Shown: positions 1 to 9,480 of the stretch, piece by piece
Layout: every line of letters begins with the position of its first letter
Position numbering within the stretch: the first letter of the stretch is position 1
From: an uncultured Collinsella sp.
GTDB lineage: Bacteria > Actinomycetota > Coriobacteriia > Coriobacteriales > Coriobacteriaceae
NCBI GenBank assembly: GCA_900758375.1
Contig: CAAERJ010000030.1
Coordinates: 21,439 to 85,438, forward strand
DNA: 64,000 bases
Direction of reading: 5' to 3'
Made by a program: the position numbers and the translations under genes
Notes under the pieces: generated by a model
Databases searched by the model: none
Told to the model about the DNA's origin: nothing
What the model saw: only the letters and a program-made list of their open reading frames with translations

Positions 1-1
1 G

Positions 2-763
2 CTAGATAAACAGCTCGCACTCCTTCCGCTCGGCACAAACTTTGCTCAACATCTTGGTAGTCGCAGAGAGCATGACGGGATTTACCGCGCGAGCGCCCCA
101 CGGACATACGGCAATGCAGCGCATGCAGGAAATGCAGGCCTTTTTGTCCACCCGCTTGGGATCGTCTTTATCGATAGCGCCAACGGGACACACTGCGGCG
201 CAAGCCCCGCAGGCGGTGCACTCCTTTGTGGCCTTAGGCACCATACCGGTGCCCCCGGCCTTCTTATAGGGACGATTGCCCGGAATAGCCGGCTCAGAAG
301 CATCTCCCGCAGATATCTTTTGCTGAATCTGATTCGCAAACCCAGCGAGCTGCGCCGCGTCCTGTGGGTCTGGCCGACCGGCTGCAAACTGGCGAACAAT
401 AGAATGCTCGGCGATGGCAGAAACCGCCGCGATCACCCGAAAGCCCGCGCCCTTTGCCGCATCCTCAAGCTCGACCAGCGTGTCCTCATACGCGCGGTTT
501 CCGTAAACACAAACCAGAACCGCCTGCGCACCGTTTCCCCGCATCATACCCAAGCGCTCCGCAGCCACAGCCGGGACTCGCCCGCCATACGAGGGTACCG
601 CGATCACGGCTACATCCTCTTTTGTCATCGCAACCGTGCGAAAACCAAGCCCGCTATCGGTCAGATCTACAGCAACGGTTTCCCCTTCCAACGCATTGGC
701 AATGTAGCCAGACGCCTTTTCCGTTCCGCCGGTCGGGCTAAACACGATATCGAATACCTTCAT
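2..763 (-). CDS. EFR1-type flavodoxin/4Fe-4S ferredoxin protein
   Basis: A 253-aa protein that probably moves electrons between an FMN (flavodoxin) site and two iron-sulfur clusters in the cytoplasm. The N-terminus has a flavodoxin-like phosphate loop (SPTGGTEK, about residues 9-16). The C-terminus has two ferredoxin motifs, CTACGACAAVCP near residue 183 and CISCMRCIAVCP near residue 209, each with the CxxCxxCxxxCP spacing of a 4Fe-4S binder. I chose the ATG at 763 because AGGGGAGGA lies 7 nt upstream; the open frame runs 36 codons further without a ribosome site. The stop codon sits at the window edge, so downstream partners are not visible. Redox partner unknown. Confidence 0.85.
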   Translation of the reverse strand: MKVFDIVFSPTGGTEKASGYIANALEGETVAVDLTDSGLGFRTVAMTKEDVAVIAVPSYGGRVPAVAAERLGMMRGNGAQAVLVCVYGNRAYEDTLVELEDAAKGAGFRVIAAVSAIAEHSIVRQFAAGRPDPQDAAQLAGFANQIQQKISAGDASEPAIPGNRPYKKAGGTGMVPKATKECTACGACAAVCPVGAIDKDDPKRVDKKACISCMRCIAVCPWGARAVNPVMLSATTKMLSKVCAERKECELFI

Positions 764-885
764 CGGATAATCCTCCCCTTTATGAACAAACGGCCGAAAC
801 GTCCGCGTGCCAAAACAGGTTACAACTTTTAAGATGCCCCGCGTGAAACGCCCGCTCGGCTGCAAGTTCAAAGCAGGTCAAAGCG

Positions 886-923
886 GCAAAAAAGAAGGGG
901 CCTCACACAGGCGAGACCCCTTC
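886..923 (-). terminator. rho-independent terminator of glutamine synthetase III
   Basis: Stem GAAGGGG/CCCCTTC with an inner CTC/GAG extension, followed on the minus strand by TTCTTTTTT. It lies about 25 nt after the stop codon of the glutamine synthetase gene. Confidence 0.8.
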
Positions 924-946
924 ACACGCAAAATCAAACGTGTCTG

Positions 947-3034
947 TTACACATAGAACAGAATGTCGTCGTAGGTCGGGACCGGCCAGTAGTCGGCGGC
1001 CACGATCTCCTCCATGGCATCCACGGCGGCGCGCAGCGTATCCATAGCGGGAACGACCTCGTGCGCGTACACGTTGGCCTGCTCCTGGCCATCGAGGGCT
1101 TCGGCCTTCTGATGCACGGCATCGAGCGCCTTGATGGAGTCGTTGATGGCGGTGATACCGTTGCAGAGCTTGTTGAGCGTGTTCTGCTCGCACTGCATGG
1201 CGGCCTCCGCACCAGCGGCACGAATAGTCTCAAGGCCCTTAGCGACCTTGGTGGCATAGGCAGTAATGACCGGGCGATAGGTACGACGCGCCTCGCGAAC
1301 CATCGTGGTGGCCTCGATGTTCATGAGCTTGTTGTACTTCTCGAGCTTGCAGTCGTAGCGGCACTGGGCCTCGGCCTTGGTCAGGACACCCGTCTCCTCA
1401 AAGAGCGCAATGGCCTTATCGGAAACAAAGGCGGGCAGGGCGTCGGCCGTGGTCTTGTTGTTGGCAAGGCCGCGCTTCTCGGCCTCAACGGGCCACTCGT
1501 CGGAGTAGCCATCGCCGGAAAAGAGGATGCGCTGGTGGTCGGTCAGGACCTTCTTGCAGTACTCGAGCGCGGCGTCCTGGAACTCATCCTCGGGCGTACC
1601 CTCAAGCGCGTCGGCGAAGGACTTGAGCGACTTGGCCACGGCGGCATCGAGCACCAGGTTGGAGTCGGAGACGTTCTGCTCGGAGCCGCAGGCACGGAAC
1701 TCGAACTTGTTGCCGGTGAAGGCAAACGGGGAGGTGCGGTTGCGGTCGGTGTTGTCCTGCATCAGCTTGGGCAGGGTATCGGCGCCCAGGTCGAGCACGC
1801 CGCGCGTGGCATGGACGGAAGCCTTGCCATCGATGATCTTCTCGACGACCTCGGTAAGCTGGTCGCCCAGGAAGATGGACATAATCGCCGGAGGAGCCTC
1901 GTTGGCGCCCAGACGATGATCGTTGCCGGCCGAGGCAACGGAGGCACGCAGGAGCTCCTGATAGTTATCGACGGCCTCGATCACCGCGGTGAGGAAGACG
2001 ATGAACTGCAGGTTGTCGAGCGGGGTGTCGCCCGGATCGAGCAGATTCTCGGACTCGGTGCCAAGCGACCAGTTGTTGTGCTTGCCCGAACCGTTGATGC
2101 CCTCAAAGGGCTTCTCGTGCAGCAGGCAGACCAAGTCGTGGCGGGAGGCGATGAGCTTCATCTTCTCCATCATGACCAGATTCTGGTCGATGGCCTCGTT
2201 GACCTCGCCATAGACCGGTGCGAGCTCATGCTGGCAGGGAGCAACCTCGTTGTGCTTGGTCTTGGCGGGAATGCCAAGCGCCCACAGTTCATCGTCCAGG
2301 TCCTTCATATAGGCCGAGACGGTGGGGCGGATAGCGCCAAAGTAGTGCTCCTCGAGCTCCTGGCCCTTGCAGGGAGCAGCACCAAAGAGGGTGCGGCCGG
2401 TGATGACCAGGTCCTTGCGCTTGCGATAGGCGTCCTTCTTGATCAGGAAGTACTCCTGCTCGTCGCCCACGGAAGGAACGACCTTCTTGGGGGTCTTGCC
2501 AAACAGCGCCAAAACGCGCTTAGACTCACGCGAGAGCGCGGTCATGGAACGCAGCAGCGGGGTCTTCTTGTCCAGGGCCTCGCCCGTGTAGGAGCAGAAA
2601 GCCGTGGGGATGCACAGGACATCGTCCTTGATAAAGGCGGGGCTAGTGGGGTCCCAAGCGGTGTAGCCACGGGCCTCGAAGGTAGCGCGCAGGCCGCCGT
2701 TGGGGAAGCTCGAGGCATCGGGCTCGCCCTGGATGAGGTTCTTGCCCGTAAACTTGGTAATGGCGGTGCCGTCGTGGTTGGGCTCCAGGAAGCTGTCGTG
2801 CTTCTCGGAAGTAATACCCGAAAGCGGCTGGAACCAGTGCGCGTAGTGCGTCGCGCCCTTGGAGATGGCCCAGACCTTCATGGCGTGGGCAACGGCGTTG
2901 GCCACATCCAGGTCGAGCGGCTCACCGCCCTCGAGGGTTGCAGCAAGGCGCTTCCAAATGTCCTTGGGGAGGTAGTCCTTCATGACTTCCTCAGAGAACA
3001 CCATGGTCCCGAAGCGGTCAGTAAGTTCGGCCAT
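947..3034 (-). CDS. glnN: Glutamine synthetase type III
   Basis: A 695-aa cytoplasmic ATP-dependent glutamate-ammonia ligase of the large type III (GlnN) class, which forms dodecamers unrelated in regulation to GlnA. GSIII hallmarks are visible: [19 protein letters not shown] near residue 100, [13 protein letters not shown] in the nucleotide region, and [18 protein letters not shown] near residue 440. Length fits the family (about 700 aa). The start at 3034 follows AAGGGAG; a frame extension of 21 codons lacks a ribosome site. It appears monocistronic, with its own terminator. A GlnR-like box lies 80 bp upstream, similar to one upstream of the type I enzyme near 53.3 kb, so nitrogen control is likely but inferred. 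Confidence 0.96.
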   Translation of the reverse strand: MAELTDRFGTMVFSEEVMKDYLPKDIWKRLAATLEGGEPLDLDVANAVAHAMKVWAISKGATHYAHWFQPLSGITSEKHDSFLEPNHDGTAITKFTGKNLIQGEPDASSFPNGGLRATFEARGYTAWDPTSPAFIKDDVLCIPTAFCSYTGEALDKKTPLLRSMTALSRESKRVLALFGKTPKKVVPSVGDEQEYFLIKKDAYRKRKDLVITGRTLFGAAPCKGQELEEHYFGAIRPTVSAYMKDLDDELWALGIPAKTKHNEVAPCQHELAPVYGEVNEAIDQNLVMMEKMKLIASRHDLVCLLHEKPFEGINGSGKHNNWSLGTESENLLDPGDTPLDNLQFIVFLTAVIEAVDNYQELLRASVASAGNDHRLGANEAPPAIMSIFLGDQLTEVVEKIIDGKASVHATRGVLDLGADTLPKLMQDNTDRNRTSPFAFTGNKFEFRACGSEQNVSDSNLVLDAAVAKSLKSFADALEGTPEDEFQDAALEYCKKVLTDHQRILFSGDGYSDEWPVEAEKRGLANNKTTADALPAFVSDKAIALFEETGVLTKAEAQCRYDCKLEKYNKLMNIEATTMVREARRTYRPVITAYATKVAKGLETIRAAGAEAAMQCEQNTLNKLCNGITAINDSIKALDAVHQKAEALDGQEQANVYAHEVVPAMDTLRAAVDAMEEIVAADYWPVPTYDDILFYV

Positions 3035-3461
3035 ACGGAACTCCCTTCGTATCGGCACCGCGTGAGAAGCGGTGTTGATTACTAACGAACGAGTCATAGC
3101 TTAGACTCGCCGTGTTTCCGCGACATTACCGTTATGTTGCTGTCGCGAAACCAATCAATGAGGTTACCCTATCGAGGCGGCGTTGCCACCCTCAACAGCC
3201 AATCAACTGCATAAATTGCAGACCTCTCCCCATGGTTTAAGGGTAGCCAATTTGGGACGGGGCTTTATTAACTGGTATTTCGCATCAGATACCATTCAAT
3301 ATGGCCCCATCCTACATTGACTGCCCTGTTATAGGAAATGACGATAGCGAAGCATTTTCGATTGGTATCACCAAATCGCGAGAGAAATTCCATCTTGGCG
3401 CAGTGGTGCTGTAGAATCCTTGCAACAAAACATCGCACCTAGGCATCTAAAGGAGCACGAT
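3035..3461. other. intergenic divergent promoter region (glnN / metF)
   Basis: A 427-bp gap between divergent genes. It holds the GlnR-like box at 3114-3129 and a TAGAAT -10-like hexamer at about 3412 upstream of metF. I looked for a SAM or cobalamin riboswitch ahead of the methionine genes and saw no recognisable one. Confidence 0.5.
3114..3129 (-). promoter_or_regulatory. candidate GlnR-type box upstream of glnN
   Basis: On the minus strand the site reads GTAAT-n6-GAAAC, one base off the actinobacterial GlnR half-site pair GTnAC-n6-GAAAC. The plus strand shares TGTTTCCGC with the region upstream of glnA at 53352-53368. It lies 80 bp upstream of the glnN start. Binding is inferred. Confidence 0.4.
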
Positions 3462-4334
3462 ATGCGCGTCGACGAGGTTTTTAAGCAGGCAGCATCCCAG
3501 GGCACCGCGCCCATTTCGTTTGAGATGTTCCCGCCCAAGGGCGAGCTGACCCTCGACACGGCTCGCGAGGTGGCAGGCAATCTGTGCAAGCTTTCGCCGA
3601 GCTTTGTCTCGGTCACCTGCTCGGCCGGCGGCTCGGGCAACGGTGCCACCACCGCCCCCATCGCGCATATGATTACGAGCGAATTCGATACGCCCTCGGT
3701 GGCGCACCTCACCTGCGTTGGCCGCACGCATGCCGATATCGCCGCCAAGATTGATGAATACCGCTCCGCCGGCGTAGAAAATGTACTGGCCCTGCGCGGC
3801 GATCTTCCCGCCGGCGCGACCGAGGACGACAAGCCCGCCTCGGACTACGCCTACGCCTGCGACCTCATCCCTGAGCTCGTCGACGCCGGCTTTTGCGTGG
3901 GCGCCGCAGCTTACCCCGAGGGCCACATTGCCTGTGAAGATCTCAACGCTTCGGTCGAATACCTCAAGCAAAAACAGGACGCCGGCGCGAGCTTCTTTGT
4001 GACGCAGCTCTTTTTTGATAACGAGTGCTTCTACCGTTTTCGCGAGCTTGCCGACAAGGCCGGCATCACCGTGCCCATTACCGCGGGCATCATGCCGTTT
4101 ATGGGCAAGTCGCAGATCAGCCGCATGGTCTTTATGTGCGGTGCGTCGCTGCCCTCCCCCGTCATCAAGATTCTCGCCAAGTACGAGAACGACCCCGAGA
4201 GCCTGCAGGCGGCCGGTGTAGATTATGCTGCTCGTCAGCTTTGCGACCTTAAGGAGCACGGTGCCGACGGTCTGCACCTGTACACTATGAACCGTCCTGC
4301 GATCGCCGCAACCATTATGGAGCGCCTGGGGTAA
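3462..4334 (+). CDS. metF: Methylenetetrahydrofolate reductase
   Basis: A 290-aa cytoplasmic FAD enzyme that reduces 5,10-methylene-THF to 5-methyl-THF, the methyl donor for methionine synthase. The family motifs FEMFPPKG near residue 19 and VTCSAGGSGN near residue 50 are present, as are the TIM-barrel segments QLFFDN and GIMPFMG. The start at 3462 follows AAAGGAG at 7 nt; 14 upstream codons of open frame are excluded. The stop overlaps the next start (TAATG at 4332-4336), so the gene is translationally coupled to the MetH activation-domain gene and then metH. The three-gene order shows a complete 5-methyl-THF to methionine pathway. Confidence 0.95.
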   Translation: MRVDEVFKQAASQGTAPISFEMFPPKGELTLDTAREVAGNLCKLSPSFVSVTCSAGGSGNGATTAPIAHMITSEFDTPSVAHLTCVGRTHADIAAKIDEYRSAGVENVLALRGDLPAGATEDDKPASDYAYACDLIPELVDAGFCVGAAAYPEGHIACEDLNASVEYLKQKQDAGASFFVTQLFFDNECFYRFRELADKAGITVPITAGIMPFMGKSQISRMVFMCGASLPSPVIKILAKYENDPESLQAAGVDYAARQLCDLKEHGADGLHLYTMNRPAIAATIMERLG

Positions 4335-5122
4335 TGGAAAAACCGCACATCGATACAGCTTTTGGTGAAGTGCCGGCCGACCTTGCGTCGCCGGCGCTTT
4401 ACCGTATCGACGCTGCCCACCATCCCCGAGTCGATCGTGCCGAGATGTTGCGTTACCTGGGCTACGGCGGCCAGCAGATTGAGCCCGAGCTAGCGCAGCG
4501 TATTGAGTTTGTCGTTGAACGTCTGGAACTGGACATTGAGCCCCGTGGCGTGCGCCGCGTGTTTGCCGTCGATGCCACGGGCGTCGACGAGCAGGGCGAG
4601 CCTTGCATTCGCTTGGTTGGCACCAACGTTGAGCTGCGGGGTCGTGATATCTATCGCCACCTTAAGGACGCCTGCTTTGCCGCACTCATGGCATGCACCC
4701 TCGGCATGGACGCCGAGCGTCGCCTGCGAACCACGGGAGCCCAGCAGCCCCTTGAGGGAGCCGTGCTCGATGCCGCATGCTCTGCCTATGTAGAAGCTGC
4801 CGTCGAGCAGATGGACCAGCAGGTCAAGGCCGCGGCCGCTGCACACGAGCTCGCCGGCAACTGGCGCTTTAGCCCCGGCTACGGCGACTGTCCGCTTACG
4901 GCCCAGCGCTCAATCGTGGCTGCACTCAACGCCACGCGGCTCATCGGGCTTACCGTCACACCTACCAGCCTGCTCATGCCCACCAAGAGTGTGACCGCAG
5001 TGATCGGTCTGTTTGACGGCGAGGTCCACGACGCCCAGAGCCGCCCTACCTGCAATATCTGCCGCATGCGCGAGCACTGCCGTTTCCGCGCCGCCCACAC
5101 CACCTGCTATTCCAGCCATTAG
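4334..5122 (+). CDS. MetH reactivation-domain protein (stand-alone)
   Basis: A 262-aa protein homologous to the C-terminal activation domain of cobalamin-dependent methionine synthase, which binds S-adenosylmethionine and remethylates oxidised cob(II)alamin. The SAM-binding region is visible as RFSPGYGDCPL near residue 178 followed by LLMPTKSVTAVIG near residue 213. The C-terminus carries four cysteines (CNICRMREHC then C), which is unusual and may bind metal. It overlaps metF by one base and lies 10 bp before metH. Since the downstream MetH lacks this domain, this protein very likely supplies it in trans. Confidence 0.88.
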   Translation: MEKPHIDTAFGEVPADLASPALYRIDAAHHPRVDRAEMLRYLGYGGQQIEPELAQRIEFVVERLELDIEPRGVRRVFAVDATGVDEQGEPCIRLVGTNVELRGRDIYRHLKDACFAALMACTLGMDAERRLRTTGAQQPLEGAVLDAACSAYVEAAVEQMDQQVKAAAAAHELAGNWRFSPGYGDCPLTAQRSIVAALNATRLIGLTVTPTSLLMPTKSVTAVIGLFDGEVHDAQSRPTCNICRMREHCRFRAAHTTCYSSH

Positions 5123-5132
5123 GAGCTTATTG

Positions 5133-7691
5133 ATGTTTACTCCGCTTATCACTCATGATCTGGACGGTGCCGCGCTGGCGGCGCCCGTTGATGCCGCACG
5201 CCGTAATGGCGCTGCATACAAGACGCGCACGATCGACGACCTTCGCATTAAGGACGATCGCCTGCGCGCCGCCATCGAGGGCACGGGGCACCTGCTGTTC
5301 GACGGCGGCATGGGCACCATGCTGCAGGCAGCCGGCATGAAGGCCGGCGCCCTGCCCGAGCTGCTCAACTTTGAGGAGCCCCAGGTCATTACCGATATTC
5401 AGCGTCAGTACGTCGAGGCTGGCTGCGACGTAATCACCGCCAACACCTTTGGCGCCAACGCCCACAAGCTCGACGGCGCCGCCACCGTGGCAGATGTCTT
5501 TGCCGCCGCCGTCGCCTGCGCCCGCGCGGCCGGCGCCCACTATATCGCCGGCGACATCGGCCCCATCGGCGCGCTACTTCGCCCCTTGGGCACCCTGAGC
5601 TTCGACGAGGCCTATGACCTCTTTGCCGAGGAAGTGCGTGCCGGCGTCGATGCGGGTGTGGACCTCTTTATTATCGAGACCATGACTGACCTTGCCGAGA
5701 TCAAGGCGGCGGTCCTCGCCTGCCGCGAGAACTCCGACCTGCCCGTCTTTGCCACCATGACCTTTGAGGAAGACGGCCGTACCTTCCTGGGTACGAGCCC
5801 CGAGGTCGCCGCCATCACCCTCGACGCCATCGGCGCCGACGTCCTGGGCATCAACTGCAGCCAGGGACCGGCCGAGCTCAGAGGGCTCGCCGCACGCATG
5901 CTCACCGTTACGGACAAGCCCGTTATGGTGCAGGCCAATGCGGGACTGCCCCGCGTGGACGATGACGGCAATACCGTCTTTGACATCCAGGCACCCGAAT
6001 ACGCCGAGGCCGTCGCCGGCATGATTGAGGACGGCGTGAGCGTCGTGGGTGGCTGCTGTGGCACCACGCCCACGCACATGGCGGCACTTCGCACCCTCAT
6101 CGACAACCACACGCCCAGCCCACGTCACCGCAAGCCCAGTATGTCGGTCACGAGCGCCCAGACGGTCGTGGACCTTCCCTGTGACGGCCACAAGATCGCC
6201 GTCATCGGCGAGCGTATCAATCCCACCGGCAAAAAGCGCCTGCAACAGGCCCTGCGCGACGGCGACCTAGACTACGTCGTGAGCCAGGGCATCAGCCAGC
6301 AGGAACAGGGAGCCGACATCCTGGACGTCAACGTAGGCCTGCCCGAGATCGACGAGGTCAAGATCATCCAGCAGGCGACCGAGCAGCTCCAGGGCTCCAC
6401 GCTGCTGCCGCTGCAGATCGACTCCACCGACCCCGCAGCCGTCGAGGCAGCCGTGCGCCGCTACGCCGGCAAGCCCATCATCAACTCGGTCAATGGCAAA
6501 CAGCAGATCATGGATGAGATCTTCCCGCTGGTCGCCCACTACGGCACCAACGTCGTCGGCCTCACACTCGACGAAGGCGGCATCCCCGATACTGCCGAGG
6601 CTCGCTTCGCCATCGCCGAGCGCATCGTGGCCGAGGCTGCCCGTTACGGCATCGGACCGGACCGCATCCTCATCGACTGCCTGGTCATGACCGCCTCGAC
6701 CAATCAACGCCAGGCCGAACAGATTCTGCGCGCCATGTCCCTGTGCAAGGAGCGTCTGGGCGTCAAATGTGCACTCGGCGTGTCGAACATCAGCTTTGGC
6801 CTGCCTGCCCGCCCGCTGCTGGGCTCGGTCTTTTTGGCCGCCGCCTTTGGCGCGGGCCTCGATGCCCCCATCATGAACCCGGGCTCCAAGCGCTTTATGG
6901 ATACCGTCTACAGCTATCGCGTGCTGAGCGTTGAGGACGAGGGCTCGACCGGATACATCGAGCGCTACGCCGGCTGGACCGATCCGTACAAGATCGCCGC
7001 AAACCCGGCAGCAGCTCAGGCCGCATCGACCGACACTGTGCCCGCTGCTGGCACCGCCGGCACCGACGGCAACGACGACCCGATTCGTCGCATGGTCGTC
7101 TCGGGCCGCAAAGGCGAGATCGCTGCCGAGACCGAGCGTCTGCTGGCAGACCACGACGCCATGGACCTCATCAACAATCACTTTATCCCCGCCCTCGACG
7201 AGGTTGGCGTCCTCTTTGACCAGGGCAAGTTCTTCTTGCCGCAGCTTATGGCCTCGGCCGAGGCCGCGCGCGTGGGTTTTGACACCATCAAGCGCCTGAT
7301 GCCCGCCGGCGAGATTGCCGACAAGGGCAAGATCTGCGTGGCCACCGTCAAGGGCGACATCCACGACATTGGCAAGAATATCGTCAAGATGCTGCTCGAT
7401 AACTACGGCTACACCGTCTTTGATCTGGGTCGCGACGTCGACCCGCAGGAGGTGCTCAAGACCGTCAAGGAACGCGACATTAAGCTCGTCGGCCTCTCGG
7501 CGCTTATGACTACCACGGTCGTCGCCATGGAGGAGACCATCAAGCTGCTTCATGCCGAGGTGCCAGGCGTCAAGATCATCGTAGGCGGTGCCGTGCTCAC
7601 CCCCGAATACGCCAAGCAGATCGGCGCTGACTACTACGCCAAGGACGCCGCCGAAAGCGCGCGCATCGCCGAAGAGGTCTTTGGGCAGTAA
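5133..7691 (+). CDS. metH: Cobalamin-dependent methionine synthase, lacking reactivation domain
   Basis: An 852-aa cytoplasmic enzyme that transfers the methyl of 5-methyl-THF to homocysteine through cobalamin. Domains in order: homocysteine methyltransferase (FDGGMGTMLQ near residue 54; zinc cysteines in GINCSQGP and GGCCGTTP), pterin-binding domain (GERINPTGKKRLQQAL near residue 355), B12 cap and B12-binding domain with DIHDIGKN near residue 743 (the DxHxxG cobalamin ligand). The protein ends right after the B12 domain, so the roughly 330-aa activation domain of E. coli MetH is missing and is encoded by the preceding gene. The start at 5133 follows AGGAG; the frame is open 40 codons upstream inside the previous gene. 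Confidence 0.95.
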   Translation: MFTPLITHDLDGAALAAPVDAARRNGAAYKTRTIDDLRIKDDRLRAAIEGTGHLLFDGGMGTMLQAAGMKAGALPELLNFEEPQVITDIQRQYVEAGCDVITANTFGANAHKLDGAATVADVFAAAVACARAAGAHYIAGDIGPIGALLRPLGTLSFDEAYDLFAEEVRAGVDAGVDLFIIETMTDLAEIKAAVLACRENSDLPVFATMTFEEDGRTFLGTSPEVAAITLDAIGADVLGINCSQGPAELRGLAARMLTVTDKPVMVQANAGLPRVDDDGNTVFDIQAPEYAEAVAGMIEDGVSVVGGCCGTTPTHMAALRTLIDNHTPSPRHRKPSMSVTSAQTVVDLPCDGHKIAVIGERINPTGKKRLQQALRDGDLDYVVSQGISQQEQGADILDVNVGLPEIDEVKIIQQATEQLQGSTLLPLQIDSTDPAAVEAAVRRYAGKPIINSVNGKQQIMDEIFPLVAHYGTNVVGLTLDEGGIPDTAEARFAIAERIVAEAARYGIGPDRILIDCLVMTASTNQRQAEQILRAMSLCKERLGVKCALGVSNISFGLPARPLLGSVFLAAAFGAGLDAPIMNPGSKRFMDTVYSYRVLSVEDEGSTGYIERYAGWTDPYKIAANPAAAQAASTDTVPAAGTAGTDGNDDPIRRMVVSGRKGEIAAETERLLADHDAMDLINNHFIPALDEVGVLFDQGKFFLPQLMASAEAARVGFDTIKRLMPAGEIADKGKICVATVKGDIHDIGKNIVKMLLDNYGYTVFDLGRDVDPQEVLKTVKERDIKLVGLSALMTTTVVAMEETIKLLHAEVPGVKIIVGGAVLTPEYAKQIGADYYAKDAAESARIAEEVFGQ

Positions 7692-7716
7692 CACAACGGA
7701 AACAACCGAGCACCAA

Positions 7717-7754
7717 AACGTGCCGCACGCGCCACTTGGCACGTGCGGCACGTT
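7717..7754. terminator. hairpin after metH
   Basis: A 13-bp perfect stem (AACGTGCCGCACG and its complement) around a 12-nt loop, 26 nt past the metH stop. No T-run follows, so it may be a weak terminator or an mRNA 3'-end stabiliser. Confidence 0.5.
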
Positions 7755-7799
7755 AGAATAGACAAGACTATGCTCGTTTTGGCAGATAGGAGCGCAAGG

Positions 7800-9164
7800 A
7801 TGGCGATCACGCCCGCAGAAATCGCGGAAACCCGCGGCATGGTTGAGGAGCAGAACCTCGACATCAGGACCATCACCATGGGTGTTTCGCTCATGGGTTG
7901 CGGTGACGAGAACCTCGACCGCATGTGCACGAAGATCTACGACCACGTGACGCACACGGCTGAGCACCTGGTCGAGACCGCCGAGAACCTCGAGCGCGAG
8001 TACGGTATCCCCATCGTCAACAAGCGCGTTTCCGTCACCCCGGTGGCACAGATCGCCGCGTGCTGCAAGGATGAGGACCTCACCCCCATCGCGCATGCCC
8101 TCGACCGCGCGGCCGAGACGCTCGGCATCGATTACCTGGGCGGCTTCTCCGCACTCGTCCAGAAGGGCATCGGCGACGCCGACCGCCGCGTCATCCAGTC
8201 CATCCCCCAGGCGCTTGCCACCACCAGCCGCGTCTGCTCCAGCGTCAACGTCGCCAGCCTGCGTGCCGGCATCAACATGGACGCCGTGCTCATGGCGGCT
8301 CAGACCATCATCGATGCCGCCAAGCTTACGGCAGACGAGGATTCCGTCGGCGCCTCCAAGTTTGTCTGCTTTGCCAACATGGTCGAGGACTCCCCGTTTA
8401 TGGCGGGCGCCGTCCACGGCGGTGGCGAGGCCGACGCCGTCATCAACGTAGGCGTCTCGGGCCCCGGCGTTATGGCCGCAGCCCTGGAGACGCTGCCCGA
8501 TTCCGCATCGATGATGGAAGTCGCCGAGAAGATCAAGCAGACCGCCTTTAAGATTACCCGTGCCGGCGAGCTCATGAGCCGCGAGGCCGCCCGTCGCCTG
8601 GGTGTCGAGAAGGGCATTGTCGACCTGTCGCTGGCACCTACGCCCGCCATCGGCGACTCCGTCGCGCGCATCCTCGAGATCATCGGCGTGGGCACCTGCG
8701 GTGGCCCCGGCACGACCTGCGCGCTCGCCATGCTCAACGATGCCGTCAAGAAGGGCGGCGTCATGGCCAGCTCCAGCGTGGGCGGTCTCTCGGGCGCCTT
8801 TATCCCCGTGTCCGAGGACGCCGGCATGATCGCCGCCGTCGAGGCCGGCGCGCTTTCGCTCGAGAAGCTCGAGGCCATGACCTGCGTGTGCTCCGTCGGC
8901 CTGGACATGATCGCCATCCCCGGCGACACCCCGGTCGAGACCATCGCCGGCATCATCGCCGACGAGATGGCTATCGGCGTCATCAACAACAAGACCACGG
9001 CCGTGCGCGTGATTCCCGCTATCGGCAAGGGCGTGGGCGACTGCGTTGAGTACGGCGGCCTGTTTGGCCGTGCACCCATCATGCCGGTGAACCCCAACGC
9101 CGGCACCGTGCTCGCCCACCGTGGCGGACGCTTCCCGGCGCCGCTGAACTCGCTCAAGAACTAG
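7800..9164 (+). CDS. PFL-like UPF0210/DUF711 family protein
   Basis: A 454-aa protein of the UPF0210 (DUF711) family, which has a pyruvate-formate-lyase-like barrel fold but no established reaction. The length matches the family closely. Recognisable segments are [18 protein letters not shown] near residue 15, GVSGPGVM near residue 218 and a glycine-rich [20 protein letters not shown] stretch near residue 300. The start at 7800 follows GATAGGAG. In many bacteria the gene is paired with a small ACT-domain protein; no such partner is present here. It stands alone between the methionine operon hairpin and a large palindrome. Confidence 0.85.
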   Translation: MAITPAEIAETRGMVEEQNLDIRTITMGVSLMGCGDENLDRMCTKIYDHVTHTAEHLVETAENLEREYGIPIVNKRVSVTPVAQIAACCKDEDLTPIAHALDRAAETLGIDYLGGFSALVQKGIGDADRRVIQSIPQALATTSRVCSSVNVASLRAGINMDAVLMAAQTIIDAAKLTADEDSVGASKFVCFANMVEDSPFMAGAVHGGGEADAVINVGVSGPGVMAAALETLPDSASMMEVAEKIKQTAFKITRAGELMSREAARRLGVEKGIVDLSLAPTPAIGDSVARILEIIGVGTCGGPGTTCALAMLNDAVKKGGVMASSSVGGLSGAFIPVSEDAGMIAAVEAGALSLEKLEAMTCVCSVGLDMIAIPGDTPVETIAGIIADEMAIGVINNKTTAVRVIPAIGKGVGDCVEYGGLFGRAPIMPVNPNAGTVLAHRGGRFPAPLNSLKN

Positions 9165-9181
9165 CTGAGGGGGACTGGCGA

Positions 9182-9315
9182 GGAGCCCCGGGGAGGGCAA
9201 ATATATAAGGTCGCCTGCTCGGACAGTCCTGACTCGCACGGAGAGCACATTAAGTGCTCTCCGGCTCGTGCGGAACTCGCGATCGACCTTATATATTTGC
9301 CCTCCCCGGGGCTCC
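9182..9315 (-). repeat. nested palindrome NP copy 1
   Basis: Outer arms 9182-9213 and 9284-9315 are a 32-bp perfect inverted repeat. Inside is a conserved core of about 70 bp with its own hairpin (GGAGAGCAC/GTGCTCTCC). The core, read on the minus strand, differs from the copy at 63137-63204 in only a few places, including a compensated base pair. It starts 17 nt after the stop codon of the upstream gene and could act as a terminator, but the shared core points to a repeat family. Confidence 0.85.
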
Positions 9316-9480
9316 CGCACAACGGGACCTCGATTGAGTTCTATCCCGGTTGCAGTCGCTTCGCTCCTGCACCACATGGTCGATACGGCGGTTTGGCGTT
9401 GGATCGGTTCTTTCTGATATATGCTGGTTGCGGCTCTTCTTTTGGGAGGAGTCGCTTTTTTGTTGCTAGGAGGTTGGCCC

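Noticed and set aside
1061..3085. Long open frame on the plus strand opposite glutamine synthetase III, and similar frames opposite metH, the pilins, gatB and others
   Set aside because: They are mirror frames of real high-GC genes: low-complexity Gly/Ala/Arg or Leu/Val composition, no ribosome sites and no recognisable motifs.
3035..3461. SAM or cobalamin riboswitch before the methionine operon
   Set aside because: I looked for S-box and B12-box elements ahead of metF and metH and found none; the gap is short of the conserved pieces.
6267..9377. 1036-codon minus-strand frame spanning metH and the UPF0210 gene
   Set aside because: It crosses two well-supported plus-strand genes and a hairpin, with His/Asp/Gly-rich shadow composition.
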